Positions 62,112-64,000 of a stretch of 64,000 nucleotides of DNA are shown in pieces. A model generated the notes under the pieces. The model was given only the letters and a program-made list of their open reading frames with translations. It made no database searches and was not told the DNA's origin. Source of the DNA: Toxotes chatareus (Eukaryota > Chordata > Actinopteri > Toxotidae); the NCBI GenBank assembly GCA_016801885.1, contig CM028895.1, positions 910,001 to 974,000 on the forward strand. The letters run 5' to 3'. The translations under genes were made by a program, and so were the position numbers. Positions within the stretch are counted from its first letter, which is position 1; every line of letters starts with the position of its first letter.

Positions 62112-62520
62112 ACTGTGCAGCCAAAAGTTTGTGGACGCTCAAACATCACAGCAACAAAACTACAGCCCTGATTCACTCAGCTGGAAGTTCAGGGACGAGC
62201 TCCGGTCACACCCAACGATTAAATCATATTAAAGAAGCATTTCACACAATCACTCAGCAAATACAAACAAATAATGACGCGAATATTTTGACAAAAACAA
62301 CCTGAGGTGACTGAAACATCCGGTGATCACGTGTCATAAAAACAGACCTGACAGGGCAGAACATCTGAATCAGCGGATCAATGAAATTCAGCCTCATGTC
62401 ACAGTTGAACGTGATGGTGAAACAGCAAAGAGACAAAGTGTTGACAGAGACTCGAAGACTCTGAAGAATGTTCGTGTCCTGCAGCATTTAGGTTTCCCCT
62501 CACTGGAACGTTTAATCATT
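62112..62520. mobile_element. Degenerate Tc1/mariner-like element
   Basis: TACTGTGCAGCCAAAAGTTT followed by GTGGACGCTCAAACATCAC matches the start of a known fish Tc1-like repeat. Near 62480-62512 CTGCAGCATTTAGGTTTCCC followed by CTCACTGGAACG matches its internal part. No 3' inverted terminus and no transposase frame were seen. Confidence 0.45.
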
Positions 62521-63230
62521 TAAAATAATAAAACCATCTCTACAAACTCCAGCAGCTTTTCTCTCTGAGAGTCTCCATGTTTTATTTCTATGAGTCTCTT
62601 CTTCCGCCTCCTCATCAGAAACAGAGACATCACCATCACTCCTAACAGCCGTGGAAATGGCTTGGACAATATTTTAATTGAAATATTTCATCAGAAAATC
62701 AGTTTCCAGGACACGAGGGAGGAAGATCCGGCCTTATCGAGCTCAGACCATTAGCTTCCAATTAACACGCAGAGACAGAAGAAGACGGAGACGCTTTCAA
62801 GCGTGAGGAGATTAAGACCAGGCCGAGGATTTAGACTCGGACTGTTCTCTGCAGGGACAGAAAAAAAAAAAAAAAAACAATGCACGCATCCATTATTCCA
62901 CAAACTATAGGTAATATAGATTAGGCTGAGTAATTTAAGTTAAAACAGAGTGGAGCCGACTCGAATGCATTCTAATGTGGGTTTCCAAATGAATGTGGAG
63001 CAGACAATCATGGAGAGTGCATGAGGAAACATGATGGTGCAGTCAGGGAGCCACACATTGTGCTGCTTCCACTCTGTGTGCAGGTGGAATCAGTTCAGAG
63101 AACATGGGATGTTTACGAGAAACAGCACAGGCTGGAAGATACTGGGTTTAACCTTTAGACACAGCACATCCACAATCATAAGGTTTGTGGTTTCTCTCAG
63201 TTCAGGAGGTAAAATGAGAGGAAAAAAGAA

Positions 63231-63449
63231 ATGAGGAGGAGGAGGAGGAAGAAGAGGAAGAGGAGGAGGAGGAGGAGAGGCATAGAGAATTTGTCTTCAT
63301 GGTTTTGTGTTCTCAGAGAAAGCGAGGCCGGGTTTTCCCTGCAGAGCGATTGGCCGCACAGAGGAAACCTTTCACGCATCATCAGCAGCAGAGCTGTGAT
63401 TGGCTGCAGCAGGGCCAAGCCATCACCATCATCATCATCATCATCATCA
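63231..63449. repeat. Trinucleotide-rich tracts
   Basis: (AGG)n/(AGGAAG)n at about 63233-63279 and (ATC)n at about 63420-63449. Open frames here are products of the repeats. Confidence 0.85.
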
Positions 63450-63874
63450 GCCCTGCCACATTCCACAGGATCCTCAGCTCTTGACTTAAACTGCATTAAT
63501 ATTAACAAATCAATATTTTTCTTATAGACCAAATGACTAATGAAAGTCTGTGATTAAAGTACAGTGAGCAGCAGAGGAGGACAGAGCTGAACACACTGCA
63601 CACAGAATACGAGCAGACTGACGTTTAAAGTTAATCATTACATGTTTTTAAAATACGAGCTGATGAAGAAAACGCTCCGTGTTTCTTTGCTCATGTTCTC
63701 AGTGTGTTCCTGTGATATCTGCTGCTTTATTGAAGGCACTGCACACACAGATCATCATCAGACAGCATGTCATGTCTACACTGATGACATTTACATGTTG
63801 GAATCAGTCACAGCTGACATTTGTTCTCCAGTTTGACTGAGTGTCACTGAGATGAAGGAGAACACGCAGCAGTG

Positions 63875-63911
63875 ACACGGATGTCACGGATCACGCTCAT
63901 GACATCCGTGT
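63875..63911. repeat. Perfect 12-bp inverted repeat
   Basis: ACACGGATGTCA (63875-63886) pairs with TGACATCCGTGT (63900-63911) across a 13-nt loop. Function is unknown. Confidence 0.85.
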
Positions 63912-64000
63912 AAAATATCCTCATTCACATCATTTATTCACAATCAACAGACAAATTATACCTGAAACACAGCGGCTGCTTATTACCTTGGTTCACTGAC

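Larger units (their letters stand above)
60481..64000. other. Region upstream of slc35d3
   Basis: A G-run at about 60860-60877, repeat fragments at 60903, 61835 and 62112, an A-run at about 62860-62878, trinucleotide tracts at 63231-63449 and an inverted repeat at 63875. An AT-rich block at about 62655-62800 (ATTTTAATTGAAATATTTC, TTCCAATTAAC) looks enhancer-like. No coding exon was recognised. Confidence 0.55.

Overview
This window looks like nuclear DNA of a teleost fish, probably a percomorph-type genome. There are two multi-exon vertebrate genes with GT-AG introns, many long (CA)n/(GT)n microsatellites, and degenerate copies of interspersed repeats familiar from fish genomes. There is no prokaryotic gene structure, rRNA, CRISPR array or convincing tRNA. 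Almost all open frames in the window are chance or microsatellite-driven; only two loci are supported as protein-coding.

Layout. About 1-38.8 kb: no protein-coding gene seen; it holds microsatellites, a 48-bp tandem duplication, an old LINE-like piece near 9.7 kb, a LINE 3' tail at 20.9 kb, a reverse-transcriptase relic at 25.7 kb, copies of one interspersed family at 15.7 and 31.7 kb, a perfect 16-bp hairpin at 16.8 kb, and several AT-rich homeodomain/POU-motif stretches that may be conserved regulatory elements. About 38.8-45.0 kb: txlnb (beta-taxilin, + strand), with a probable non-coding 5' exon, coding exons from 40407 to 44607 and a poly(A) signal at 44986. About 45-55.5 kb: intergenic. 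55593-60173: slc35d3 (nucleotide-sugar-transporter family, - strand), four coding exons, 447 aa. 60.2-64 kb: upstream of slc35d3, with a GC-rich 5' region followed by repeats. The two genes are tail to tail.

The gene models were built by hand from splice sites, reading frame and recalled family sequence. txlnb gives 667 aa with every junction in frame. slc35d3 gives 447 aa and follows the mammalian protein closely across the membrane domain.

The main discovery candidate is inside txlnb. Two adjacent exons of exactly 75 nt (42479-42553 and 42601-42675) both encode the same 25-residue slot of the coiled coil and both have good splice sites. Only 47 nt separate them, too short for ordinary vertebrate splicing. 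This is the classic architecture of sterically enforced mutually exclusive exons. One version resembles the alpha/gamma-taxilin sequence and the other is nearly the beta-taxilin sequence. Upstream, exon 5 of the same gene has its acceptor inside a (TG)n repeat, a donor reading GTGTGTGTGT and a G-quadruplex-like run just behind it, so this transcript may be unusually splice-regulated.
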